Source: Aphis gossypii (Eukaryota; Arthropoda; Insecta; Hemiptera; Aphididae). From it: a stretch of 64,000 bases of DNA. The notes under the pieces are model-generated. The model ran no database searches, had not been told where the DNA came from, and saw only the letters and a list, made by a program, of their open reading frames with translations. The DNA lies in the NCBI RefSeq assembly GCF_020184175.1, contig NC_065531.1, forward strand, positions 82,244,604 through 82,308,603, given 5' to 3'. This document shows, in pieces, positions 53,701 through 62,820 of this stretch. Made by a program: the position numbers and the translations under genes. Each line of letters starts with the position of its first letter. Position 1 is the stretch's first letter.

Positions 53701-55500
53701 CAAATCATAATAACGATTTTATTTTGTGTAACCAATCACAAATTTATACAAAGAAAAAATTATTCGTTTTTCGCGGAATAACAAATCCCTGCACGAGTTC
53801 CCATTTAAAATACGATTTTTACCAAATAACTTATTTTAATGTAAATAATACAAATCTTATACGAATCGGTTCGGCAGTTTCGACATCAATCGTTTAGTCA
53901 GCCAGTCTACAACCCACAGGACTTAGTGTTTTATAAACACAGATACATACATTACATGAATAATTACGAGTGGTTTGCCGTCGTCGCGCGCCATACATAA
54001 TATAGTTTTGGAAACAGCGAGAGAACGAAACGCATTTAACCACTGCGGTAACTATTTTTTTTTCATATACTCACCACGGCCCATGGCGCCAAGCTATCGG
54101 ACCACCGCTGTATCATTACTCGCCCTCCCCTTCATCATCACATAGTCTCATAATATTGGTACGGCTATTACGTACACGCGTATATGGTTGTATAGCGGAT
54201 GTACCTTATGAGCATACCGACCGCGTCCTCGGCGGCAGGCCACGAAAAATTTTACCTACGTCGTTATATCATTACAATTATTATTATTACTATATTGTTC
54301 TTTTTTTTTGTAATTCTTTTCGGGGGATTTATAATGTCGGGTTTCCGAGCGGGGACCGGATGCTGTTGATCGTTGTTTAGTACATGTGTATGTGTGTGTG
54401 ATGTGTGTCTGTGTGTCTGTGTGTGAACACGGATGTGTAGGTATGTAACGTGGGAAATGTACGTGTTGGTCGCAGTCCGCCAACGGTAGACTGAGCCGAC
54501 GCCGCCGCTGCCGCCGCCGCTGCCGAAGTAACAGCAACGGCGGCGACGACAGTAGACACGACGATATGCAAATGAACGTGAAATGTAAATACAAATAATA
54601 TATAGGCACCTGGTGATTCTTTTAACAGTAAACAGTCTCGAAAAGTATTCACGTTGTTGAGTAGATAGATACCTACTAAGTACCTATATATATTAAATAT
54701 ATGTTTTACATAATTCGAAATTTAATTTACGAAACGACAATTTTGAAAAAAAATAAAAATTTGTTTTTAAAAATATAGTTTTATGACGACTTCAACTTGT
54801 GAACAAAACATATTTTCGACAACACAAATATTAAAACATTTTTTTTCAGATTTCTACTAAGAACAGTTTACTGTTAAACAATTCACCCAGTGTAGGTACA
54901 TAATACGCACGTGGTCTGTGAAGGATTATTAAAATTTGATGAATACTTCCCAATTTGTCGTCTCGATGTTAATGACGTGTGTTTCAATTATTTTACGGTA
55001 GCAATAATAATACAATTATAATGAGGCATTTTCGTTCTACGTCTCTGAGGCTACCTTCAAAAAACACCGAATGACATATTATTTTTGAAATCCTGTTTTT
55101 TTTTCTGCCATAATTATGTACGGAGACAGCGAACTGAAAACAACACAGCGTGCGTTCGATATTATGATGATTCGGGAAAGTCGAGTTTTTCATTCGTGAA
55201 GTATAAACTGCGCGTGGCCCCTACACATTGTTATATACCTTTCAAACGTCGCAATTTCCGTGACTTTACCTACAACTGCAGCATATTATATTATATAGGA
55301 TCACTACAGTTACGTATATAATACGTTTACGATATAGAAAGCGCACAAAATTAATTGCGCTTATTATATTATGCTCTACGGTGCAGTGTTTCAGTATCGC
55401 CGTGATAGTATGCCACAAAATCTAATAATATTATTATGCTAATTTCGTTTTTGGTGTTTTTTTTTTTTTTGCAGACGGACGTCGTGAAAGCGACATGTGA
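18279..55500 (+). CDS. dys: dysfusion (NPAS4-like bHLH-PAS transcription factor), 5'-partial spliced gene
   Basis: Join 18279-18368, 32516-32701, 33247-33431, 36501-36607, 36940-37096, 50523-51727 and, tentatively, 55475-55500. This totals 1956 nt: 651 residues and a TGA. Every junction has GT..AG ends and the phases fit (0, 0, 2, 1, 2, 1). Residues 1 to about 110 are PAS-A (GKLLYISDNAAEYLGHSM, then EDLLIHGDSVYDMIDKQDH). Residues about 135-235 are PAS-B (GFSRSELQGVSWYQLLHWE, then GDWLWIHCVLQVKDN). The remainder is a Gln/His/Gly/Pro-rich C-terminal region of transactivation type. The PAS-A wording matches the Dysfusion/NPAS4 class rather than Single-minded, Trachealess, Similar or Clock. Family role: a nuclear DNA-binding factor acting as a heterodimer with Tango/ARNT. 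The bHLH part is not visible, so the gene is incomplete at its 5' end. The identification is strong; the last exon is the least certain piece. Confidence 0.92.
22762..22780. repeat. (TA)n microsatellite
   Basis: A perfect TA run in the 14.1 kb dys intron. Confidence 0.9.
24434..24814. mobile_element. MITE-like element, 381 bp, imperfect terminal inverted repeats
   Basis: The left end is TACCGGGTGATGCAT. The right end, read on the minus strand, is TACGGGGTGATCCAT, which matches at 13 of 15 positions. The element is flanked by TA on both sides (24432-24433 and 24815-24816), as expected of a TA target duplication. The interior is AT-rich with no ORF. It is probably a non-autonomous DNA transposon related to the other GGTGAT-ended elements in the window. 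Confidence 0.55.
25125..25154. repeat. (ATT)10 microsatellite
   Basis: A perfect ATT run, followed by further degenerate ATT copies to about 25205. Confidence 0.95.
32441..32462. repeat. (TA)n microsatellite
   Basis: A TA run about 55 bp upstream of the acceptor of the second visible dys exon. Confidence 0.9.
32516..32701 (+). CDS. dys: dys exon: middle and end of PAS-A
   Basis: Sixty-two codons, phase 0 at both ends. It starts with EDLLIHGDSVYDMIDKQDH, the PAS-A helical core that directly continues GHSM from the previous exon. After a Ser/Gln/Thr-rich loop (SRSQTSAEDQGC) come the family strand KRMFLCRMNVSRNARRQMR and GDQK. The acceptor is cccgcag, ending at 32515. The donor is gtatat at 32702, weaker than consensus, but it gives exact phase with the next exon. 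Reading past the donor adds an intron-like tail (VYITYN) before a stop, so the splice is preferred. Confidence 0.92.
32702..33246 (+). other. dys: dys intron, 545 bp
   Basis: An AT-rich intron within the PAS-A coding region, phase 0, with donor gtatat and acceptor cggcag. Nothing else was recognised in it. Confidence 0.88.
33247..33431 (+). CDS. dys: dys exon: end of PAS-A, linker and start of PAS-B
   Basis: It opens with VVLVQGHYLSYLPLCSRNEP, the last PAS-A strand, analogous to the LVLIRGRF strand of NPAS4. The linker VFLATCSPVAMPETREAVVQ follows, then the first PAS-B strand TVFTAIHSMDMKFIHVDK. Length is 61 codons plus 2 nt. The acceptor is cggcag ending at 33246. The donor gtatgt at 33432 leaves AT, which is completed to an Ile codon by the first base of the next exon. 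Unspliced reading would stop within a few codons (MYVNT). Confidence 0.92.
33432..36500 (+). other. dys: dys intron, 3.1 kb
   Basis: A phase-2 intron between the first strand and the core of PAS-B, with donor gtatgt and acceptor ttccag. It contains (GT)12 at 36041-36064 and mixed CpG-containing sequence around 34000-35900. The 213-codon frame at 34187-34828 shows no domain and is regarded as chance. Confidence 0.88.
36041..36064. repeat. (GT)12 microsatellite
   Basis: A perfect GT run within the 3.1 kb PAS-B intron. Confidence 0.95.
36501..36607 (+). CDS. dys: dys exon: PAS-B core
   Basis: One base completes the shared Ile codon, then GEFHLGFSRSELQGVSWY, QLLHWECMREAQSKHRL and one trailing base. 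GFSRSELQGVSWYQLLHWE corresponds to the PAS-B segment GFERSELLCKSWYGLLHPE of NPAS4. The acceptor is a T-rich tract ending ttccag at 36500; the donor is a consensus gtgagt at 36608. The residue normally Pro after LLH in related PAS proteins is Trp here (LLHWE), which can be compared with other insect sequences. Confidence 0.92.
36608..36939 (+). other. dys: dys intron, 332 bp
   Basis: A phase-1 intron inside PAS-B, with consensus donor gtgagt and acceptor acacag. Near 36828-36870 it holds an AT-only self-complementary stretch that could fold into a hairpin. Confidence 0.88.
36940..37096 (+). CDS. dys: dys exon: C-terminal half of PAS-B
   Basis: Two bases complete an Ile codon (A+TT), then TQSEQDRSCILLARVQKR, ATGDWLWIHCVLQVKDN, MENSQQPVIVSTNQVL and a split Thr codon. 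The stretch GDWLWIHCVLQVKD is the classic PAS-B/PAC strand pair (compare GGWAWIYCLLYSE in NPAS4), and PVIVSTNQVL is the last beta strand. The acceptor is tacacag ending at 36939; the donor is a consensus gtaagt at 37097. The next intron is about 13.4 kb. Confidence 0.92.
38744..38764. repeat. (AT)n microsatellite
   Basis: A perfect AT run. Just upstream, a 10-bp unit CAAACACGTC/CAAACACGTT is repeated twice. Confidence 0.9.
41671..41708. repeat. (GT)19 microsatellite
   Basis: An uninterrupted GT run inside the 13.4 kb dys intron. It is followed directly by a 25-bp-period tandem duplication. Confidence 0.95.
41707..41748. repeat. Tandem duplication, 25-bp period
   Basis: GTACATTGTACGAAGTG occurs at 41707-41723 and again at 41732-41748. 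They are separated by TGTACACT and abut the (GT)n run, which is consistent with slippage. Confidence 0.9.
44438..44479. repeat. (TA)n microsatellite, interrupted once
   Basis: Two TA runs joined by a TT interruption, just upstream of a CpG-rich patch. Confidence 0.9.
45623..46048. mobile_element. MITE-like element, 426 bp, imperfect terminal inverted repeats
   Basis: The left end is TACAGAATGATT and the right end on the minus strand is TACAGGGTGATT, which differ at two positions. TA dinucleotides flank both ends (45621-45622 and 46049-46050). The interior is non-coding and AT-rich. The terminal motif is shared with the elements at 24434 and 54603, suggesting one superfamily with TA insertion preference, as in Tc1/mariner-type elements. 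Confidence 0.55.
47572..47598. repeat. C11A16 homopolymer junction
   Basis: Eleven C followed by sixteen A, in the 13.4 kb dys intron. It is likely error-prone in sequencing. Confidence 0.9.
50523..51727 (+). CDS. dys: dys large C-terminal exon with Gln/His-rich transactivation region
   Basis: The largest exon (1205 nt). After one base finishing the shared Thr codon it encodes DQEAAVMRANSWLYHYYMVQ, a conserved post-PAS-B segment, then about 370 residues of low-complexity sequence. Features in order, numbered on the visible chain: a 28-residue pure Gln/His tract (317-344, nt 50746-50829); an Ala/Thr/Gly stretch; a basic KRHR (386-389), possible nuclear signal; LKIE (408-411), a sumoylation-type motif; Ser/Pro and Gly runs; METWNPSPPWSDC; a nine-His run (556-564, nt 51463-51489); FTFDWPGEQYVPNVHEVLVE; and Pro-rich PFPPWPH and QPPPPG. 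Codons are strongly G/C-ending, unlike the AT-rich surroundings. The acceptor is ggcacag ending at 50522; the probable donor is gtaaac at 51728. Without splicing, the frame continues nine codons to a stop at 51754-51756. Confidence 0.9.
50746..50829 (+). repeat. dys: Coding CAG/CAA/CAC tract (Gln/His run of 28 residues)
   Basis: Twenty-eight consecutive codons are all CAG, CAA or CAC, giving a mixed His/Gln run that ends in nine Gln. The mixture of CAG and CAA may limit slippage. Length variation between individuals is likely. Confidence 0.9.
51463..51489 (+). repeat. dys: Coding CAC/CAT tract (nine His)
   Basis: Nine consecutive His codons lie just before the FTFDWPGEQY segment. A second, shorter His-rich patch (HHGHHHHP) lies about 15 codons upstream. 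Confidence 0.9.
51902..51907 (+). terminator. Candidate proximal polyadenylation signal
   Basis: AATAAA lies about 145 nt downstream of the stop codon (51754-51756) reached when the donor at 51728 is not used. It would suit a short 3' UTR for an unspliced-end isoform. The hexamer is frequent by chance in AT-rich DNA, so support is weak. Confidence 0.25.
54387..54425. repeat. Interrupted (GT)n microsatellite
   Basis: GT-rich, with GA and CT interruptions. Confidence 0.9.
54603..54894. mobile_element. MITE-like element of about 290 bp with 27-bp inverted ends
   Basis: The left arm from 54607 (CACCTGGTGATTC, then TTTTAACAGTAAAC) and the minus-strand right arm from 54892 (CACTGGGTGAATT, then GTTTAACAGTAAAC) agree at 22 of 27 positions. 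This includes 13 identical bases at the inner end. The exact outer limits are uncertain by a few bases. There is no ORF. It lies in the last dys intron if the distal exon is used. Confidence 0.6.
55475..55500 (+). CDS. dys: dys candidate short terminal exon and stop codon
   Basis: A strong acceptor (a run of 15 or more T, then gcag ending at 55474) is followed by 26 nt. In the phase left by the donor at 51728 these read Asp-Gly-Arg-Arg-Glu-Ser-Asp-Met-stop, with TGA at 55498-55500. The match of phase and polypyrimidine tract supports it. However, an eight-residue tail carries no family signature I can recognise, and another acceptor beyond the window cannot be excluded. The alternative is read-through to the stop at 51754-51756. 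Confidence 0.4.
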
Positions 55501-55795
55501 CGAGTGGACGCGAGGATTACGAGAAATCATCATTGCAATGTTGGCCTCGCTAGAACGCCACCGCGAAGTGCTATTTTTCGTCTCGTCCGAAGTCATAAAA
55601 ACACGAACGTTTAATTTTTTCTCTCGTACATATAATATATGACGTTATATCGCGCGAACGATACTCTCGAGTGCAGCCGACAATTATACCAGCAATATAT
55701 TATTATCGTACGGTTCGCGTAGTTAGCGTATTGATAGCGGTGGCGGACGCTTTGTACGTATAACTGCATTCTGCATTTTTTGTATACGTGTCGTA

Positions 55796-55830
55796 TACAG
55801 AGTGATTCTTTTAATGTGAATTCTCAGTAA
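55796..55830 (+). mobile_element. Solitary transposon-like end
   Basis: TACAGAGTGATTCTTTTAA resembles the left arm of the element at 54603 (GTGATTCTTTTAA is shared). No matching inverted arm was seen downstream, so it may be a decayed or truncated copy. Confidence 0.3.
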
Positions 55831-55962
55831 ATACATTAAAAAAAAATATATTTAGTACACAAAAAACGTATAAAACAGTAGAATTATGTCTGTAAGCGTT
55901 TAAAAACATTATATGTCTATAAATGTTTTTCCTTATATTTCCCTAGTTATTGTTGGTTTCGC

Positions 55963-55968
55963 AATAAA
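55963..55968 (+). terminator. Candidate distal polyadenylation signal
   Basis: The first AATAAA after the distal stop at 55498-55500, giving a 3' UTR of roughly 0.5 kb. Further AATAAA copies at 56548 and 56918 are equally possible. Confidence 0.2.
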
Positions 55969-56340
55969 AGAATTACTACGTATACGAAATATCTAACGTA
56001 CATATCGATCTGTCCCGATAAATATAGTATAGACAATTGTATCATAACATAATATTATACCCATTTTAATGACCACGAGTGCATGTGTATGAGTCACATG
56101 GCTCGCGTTATTGTAAATAATATATTGTAAAGACTTAGTGCGTTTTGTAAAAAATATTGAACGTCTGTTCGATCCTCGTATTTTATGTACATAATATTAT
56201 TATATATTATATATTTTATCCACCAAGCTGCGCCTGTGATCTCTGTTTTTAGATGATTTTCGTAGGAAAAGCCTTACAGTATAATGTATAAATCTTATCG
56301 TATCATGTAAGTCAAATTATATCATTATTATTTAGTTAAT

Positions 56341-56361
56341 TATTATTATTATTATTATTAT
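56341..56361. repeat. (TTA)n microsatellite
   Basis: Seven trinucleotide units in the probable dys 3' flank. Confidence 0.9.
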
Positions 56362-57300
56362 GAACTACCGTCCATATTATTCTTGTTTTATTATTTTTAT
56401 TATTATTAAGCGTAATTGTATCGAATTTGTTGATTTTTTTTTATATATATATATTTTATTTGTCAAACATATTTTTTATACGTTTATACTGTATACATGT
56501 TCAATAGGTACGCCTATAATGTATTATGTAATCATCGTGTGCTAAAAAATAAATTATTTTAATATAGGCACATGTGCGATAAGTATACGTTAATATGATT
56601 ACGGCTGGCCAAGTGCAATTTATATAGAAGTACGTGCGCATAATGTCTTATACTTTTATCGATGATATATTATTATGTTATATTATGCGCGCGACATCAT
56701 TAGCCAATGTTATTATTCTTGTTATTGTAATTATTATTGTTCATTATTACGTATTTTTTAGCATTTTGTATATTTTCGTGTGTGTAAAAAAAAATCAACC
56801 AAAAAAAAACTATTTTAATAGATCGATTTATACAAATATAGTGTCAATTATTAAACTGTAAACACCAAGTGTACAGGTATACCTATATATATTATAATAT
56901 TATTACATAGTTTTGGAAATAAATGTTTCGAAAAACGAATCAGTCAAAAGAAAAAAAATTAAGCCTTTTTTGTTTTATTCGTTCCTTTTTACGCGCATTA
57001 ATAGTACCTGCAGCTAAAAACAGGACCTATAACCCGGTCGATGCGGTTATTGATGCGAGTCGCCTGACGTCTCATCCGGCGGAGCTGTACACAACAAAAT
57101 ATTCGGTTGTACATAATATCGTATATATACATTATACCTATAATATTATTATTATGCGTATAATACCCATGGCTCGGCGTATTGGTGGTCGACGACCAAT
57201 GTATTTATCATTATTTTTACGTCCCGAAGAACCCGCGTGCGGTACAAGCCGGTCCGGTAATTACAATATTATCGTCATCGCGTTCACGACAGCGGTGACT

Positions 57301-57327
57301 AATAATAATAATAATATTATTATTATT
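57301..57327. repeat. Perfect AT palindrome
   Basis: (AAT)n running into (ATT)n forms a self-complementary 27-bp segment able to form a hairpin or cruciform. Confidence 0.85.
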
Positions 57328-60300
57328 TCGGTGATTTGTCAAATACCCGGGGATAGTGCACGTTGGGTTTTCGTTAGGATTTTCTACGGCTCGGCGGCCG
57401 GGTTAATGGCGTTCGTGAGGACGATAAACAAACAATTCATGGCATTAAATTATTTTTAATACTGCGTGTACAATAATAATAATATATTATATACATATAA
57501 TAAATAAATAAAAAAACGGGATCGCGCGACGTGTGACGTCTATGACGCGATAAAGATTATGAACCCGTTAATGACTCCGGCCCGGCGGAAAAAAAAGCGT
57601 ACCCACCGTTGTCCGTCGTGTAGTTAGTTGTTATTCGATCGAAATATCGAATGCGTAGTTTCAGTGTTTTACCACACTTCGACTCGTACTACTTAATAAT
57701 ATTATTATTATGTATAATAGTAGCATTAATATATTTAAATTTCATATCGGGTACGATGCTATTACTGCCTACCTTAGTTAAATTTTTAGATCGGCACGTG
57801 TCCTGTAGCTCGTTGTTTGTGTGACGCATCAGGTTTTCGTGGCGCGCGGGATGGATTAATGTAATACAACATTTTACTGAGGCTCACTGCGATCTCCTGC
57901 AGTTGAGATCAGTATAGTGTAGCTCCGAATGCCGATTCGTATAATTATCATTTATATAGTTCATTGGCAGAAATCAGAGAGGTTAAATAATAAATTTCTC
58001 ACTGCGCGTTTATTATACTCGGAGCGCACACTCCACTAAATACTTAAAATACTATAGTTAGCAATTAATTTAAACGTATAAAACCTATCAAAGTTTTTAT
58101 TATTAATTATAACATTATAGAAAAATGATAGATTAGACAATAGATGGTGTCATAAGTAATTTATATATTTAAAAATAAATATGTATTCATATCTCATAAG
58201 TTGAAAGCCTCAAATTCAATAAAAAAAAATTTAAAAAACGAGGATGTTTGAACTGAATTTTTTAAGCACTAAAACTAAAATTGAAATTTTAATTTTAGAA
58301 TAATAGTGTTTTATTAATAATAATCTGATGTTTGGTTACGAACTTTTTTTGTTTTTTTTTTTATTCGAAGTTATCTTGATAAATGAAAACGAAAAATATT
58401 AGAGGTTGCTATAATTTTAAAATTGAGAATGCTAACACCTTCTAAGCTTCCCTAATTACGCCTATAACTATATGCTTACAACAATTTGGTTTCAAATCAG
58501 GTATAATATTATATAGTTTAAAATTAAAACAGAATAATAAAATTAATATGTAGCTAACTCAATAAAAATGACAGCAATATAAAACCATTATCCACTCGGT
58601 ACAAATTTTTATCTAATTATGAAAAAAAGTATTATAACTATATGACCAATAAACAATAAACATAAAAGCATTTTCTAATTTATTTTCTTATTAAATTATT
58701 GTCGACTATTAAACACAATTTTTAATCATGGTTTACAATTATATGTCAATCACATGTTGTGTTACCTATTTAATATTATTTTGTGTAAGGTATGATAAAC
58801 TATATTTGTTTTTCAATCTTATCTAGTGTGCCTCAATGAGCTAAGTATTGAATTTTTATGAAACTTTGGTTCGATGCCGAGTGTTTAGAAATTAAAATTG
58901 CAAACTTCGTACTTTAGACAACTCCAAGTTGTAAACAAATTTGTTAAAATCAAACAATATTACACATATCATAACACGAATCTAATAAATTGAAATGTAT
59001 AATAATATTAAGTAAAGCGATTTCAATAAAATAAAACAGGGGTTCCAAAAAGTCTTAAAAACATGTATTACAATGAGCAGTTTTGATTCCCCCACGTCAA
59101 CCGATTAATAACATAAAAGATTTAAGCTTAGTATTTATAGTTGGATATAATAATTTTTCAATATAATAAAATAAAAATGAATTAATAATAGATTATGATA
59201 GATACTACTGATTTAAAAACTGGGGACAATAAACGCACCCAAACCCCCACTAACATTGATTTGTTCAATGTCTCAATGATATTATAAGCTATAATGTACG
59301 GCAAAAATATTGATACAATTTATATTGTTTTCCGCAACTATTTAACGTGATACTCATTTTATATCAATTACGTTCCACGTGTATTTTTCAATTTGATTAA
59401 TAAATTTTATATGTTTTTGTTGTTTTTTTTTTCATTTTTTAATGGACAAGACATTTGGGACATTTAACACTAAAACCCGATTTTTAAATCTTATTTCAAT
59501 ATTTTTATTAAAAATGTAACTCGTAAAAGATTTTTATACATACTTATATTCGTATTTGTCTAAAATTATTATTTTTAGTCGTATAATTTTTCCGTCAGCA
59601 AATTAAATATGAATAATTCGTTTTTGGAATTTTCTATGACGTTGAAATCCCTAGACCTAATTATTACTAGGTATAACACATTAAAACCACCTAGTTAAAA
59701 CATAAATCTTAAAAAACTAATTTCATTATGTTTCTATTAGCGCTTTCTACTCACCATATTATAATGATTTATAATCCGACTTATACGTATAGCCTTATAG
59801 GTAAGGTTAAAAGTGCACGTGACACGCGGACAGCTAAATAATTTTCCCAACTCTGTTGTGTGGTATTTCAATGATTAGCATTTAGCGGTTTGGTCGTGAG
59901 TCATAATATTTAATGTACCTAGCTTAAAAGCGAACAAAACGAACACGAAAACACTACAAACCGGCTGACGATAAGACGTTTCGTAAATACGAGCGGAACC
60001 GATAGGTACCTACTACCTACTATTGTACAGTTTTGCAAATATATTATAATAATATATACACATGTGTGCAAAAACAAAATAAATGCGGATTCGATGATGG
60101 CGACGGTGGCGATAATTATAATGGTCAGCCGGAGAACCGCATTCTCCGTGAAATATAATATTGTCAATGCGTTTTAACTATTTTAAGTCTCGAGACACGT
60201 TCCATTTGTGCCGAAAATCACATAACCAGCAGCGGGCCATGTACCATACTACACACGCTCGTATTTATTATACATCACGATGTGAAGTTCTGCCCATACA

Positions 60301-62800
60301 ACACGTCTACTGGGTGGCTGTGGTTTGGCGACTGTCCACCCTGTACACAACATCTACATTGTATCGACTAAATAATAATAAACACTTATACTCTGTGCGT
60401 TCAGTGTGTATATACGTCGTCCGAAAGAGTGTTATAATATGGTATTATGTTGCAACCGTAATATTATATGTTATCATATCGATCCTCTCCTTGTTGCCCA
60501 ACACACCGCGAACGCGTTTAAAGGCGACCTTAAATCGCTATAGCATAACATAGCAGATACCAATACCACCTACAATTACGAGATTTCTGATTTACGTTTT
60601 TGTAGACCTTTTGGCGTACAATGTTAATCGAGATATTATTGAAGTATATGTGAGTATTACGAACTTATTCTGAACTGAATAAAAATAATATGAAACAGGT
60701 GTACATACTCGTATCATAGTAAAATCAATAAATTAATAGATTAATAACAGGTAGTAAATAGCACAACTAATTTTAAAGACTAAAAAGTGACCCACCTTCA
60801 ATACGCTGACTCAAGCGTGGACGCCCGCACGACTTTCTAATTTAATTAATTTATTATTAATCATAATTTCTCATTATTTTCTATACGTTATTATAATATT
60901 CCAATAGGTTTAATATTAACATTTTTATTAGCATTTATTATTTTTTTTTAAATATTTCTTAAATCACTGAATGTAATTGTAGTAATATGTAACTTTGACC
61001 ATCTCTAATTGCATAAATAACTTGACACCTATATATATTGGCTATTGTTTTTGAATTTAAAAAAAAATATTATAAATTATAATATAGACAAGTTCAAATG
61101 ATATTGACAGAAAAATAAAAATAACAATAATAAGATAGCGTAATTGTGTTTTCTGTGAAATTAGCCACCCCCACTTCATCCTATGTACCTTAAATCTATA
61201 CCAATATTTTTGAACTTATTTGTTACTATTTGGAATTACTAAAACGTATTTCAACAGAAATTTATTATTATTTTTTTGTAATAATATTTCAAAAACCAAA
61301 AATTCTCAGTTAGGTAAAATATTAAAGAAATATATATTTATTATTTTAGGGCTGGCGCATCAGCTGTTAAGTAAAAACCGTATATATCCTCCTTGATCAC
61401 ATCACTATAGGTTACACTGGTTACAGCACAAACATAAAAAAATTACAAATATAAATTAACAACAAGCTTAAATGTATTTAATCGAGAGATGATGATGTAC
61501 CTACCTAGCGTACTCACATCTATGTTACCTAAAGTGTATTATAATTATGCAAATTTTAAATGACGGAATAAAATACTCGGGATTTTCTTTTAGTTTTACC
61601 GAAGCCGTGACGAAAAATTTTCGAAAATCGATTCCTTTAGAAATATTGTTAGGCTCTCCTACTCGAACTCTGTGTGATGTATTATCGCTTCTGCATAAAT
61701 TATTTAAATTTTTAAACTTATACTAATTATTGTGATCTACTATATGGTCTTAACTAAATAATTTGATTTTCAAAACATTCAGACACAATAACTGGCTAGC
61801 ATGGATTTATAATTTACCTATATAATGTCAGCAAATGCAAAAACGATTAATTTTCTTTTGGTTGAGCTCATGGAAACCGAAAAAACAACAACGCAATGTG
61901 ACTCTCCGTTGTGTCGATAAATAACTGTCCAAAATCATATAGTGTAAACAAAATATCTTTTCGGAAACACCCTTTGTGTATTGTGTGTATACATATAGTT
62001 TTGGTTAGTCCATATTTGCGACGATGTGTATATACACCAACAATATACGATATGACGACAACAACAACAAAAACAACAACGACGACGGCAGCGAAAAATG
62101 ACATCGCCGTCGTGTTCGCGTCCGCGCGCGGAGAACGGCGCACGATTTCTGATGGTGGATTTATGGGCCGCGTGTTTCCCAGTAAACGCCATAAAAAACA
62201 ATAATAAAAAGAGGCAAAAACGAAATGCCATCGGCGTATATAGGTATATAATAATATCGTATAGACCCTGAGCGGCTGCGTGCGTATGCGGAAGGAAAAC
62301 CGTAATACCTACCTATATTATTATTTTAAAATAAAATGAAAAAAACGCGGTCGTCGTCGTGGAGGTATAATATTGTATTAATATCTAGGATAAGGCATAT
62401 AATATAGCAACACGCTGAATGGGTACATTATGCACAAGTATACCTAATACCTATATATCTATATTATACGTATATGTGTGTGCGTGAACTATTCATATTT
62501 TTTATAATATAATATATAATATATAAATATATATATATACGTGTACGAACTATATGATATACGTACGCGGGAGCCGTATACTCCAGCATCGAGGAGATCG
62601 ACGCATAATATGATAATATGTTATACTATTATAATAATATATATTATATTACTTGTCGTCTTCGTCGTACACGCCGAGGAAAAGGAAATGCGTGTACTTA
62701 CATCGCCATGTACAAGTATATATGTAAAAGTATTTCCTTCCATTTTGTTTTTCTTCGCGTCATCACGACCTGATCCGGAGCGCAGCCTCTTTAGCGATAT

Positions 62801-62820
62801 ATTATTATTATTATTATTAT
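62801..62820. repeat. (ATT)n microsatellite
   Basis: About seven ATT units in the 3' intergenic stretch. Confidence 0.9.

Larger units (their letters stand above)
51728..55474 (+). other. dys: dys last intron, or 3' region of a proximal isoform
   Basis: If the donor at 51728 is used, this is a 3.7 kb phase-1 intron. If not, 51728-51756 is coding and the following sequence is 3' UTR. It contains an AATAAA at 51902-51907, a CpG-rich patch about 52200-52640, interrupted (GT)n at 54387-54425, a CCG/CTG-rich patch about 54495-54550, and a MITE-like element about 54603-54894. Confidence 0.5.

Noticed and set aside
56923..57459. 178-codon plus-strand frame downstream of dys
   Set aside because: Its composition includes Asn/Ile runs from an AAT/ATT palindrome and it has no domain. 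It is most likely 3' flank.
60161..60553. 130-codon plus-strand frame
   Set aside because: No recognisable domain, codon use like the surrounding non-coding DNA, no neighbouring exon signals.
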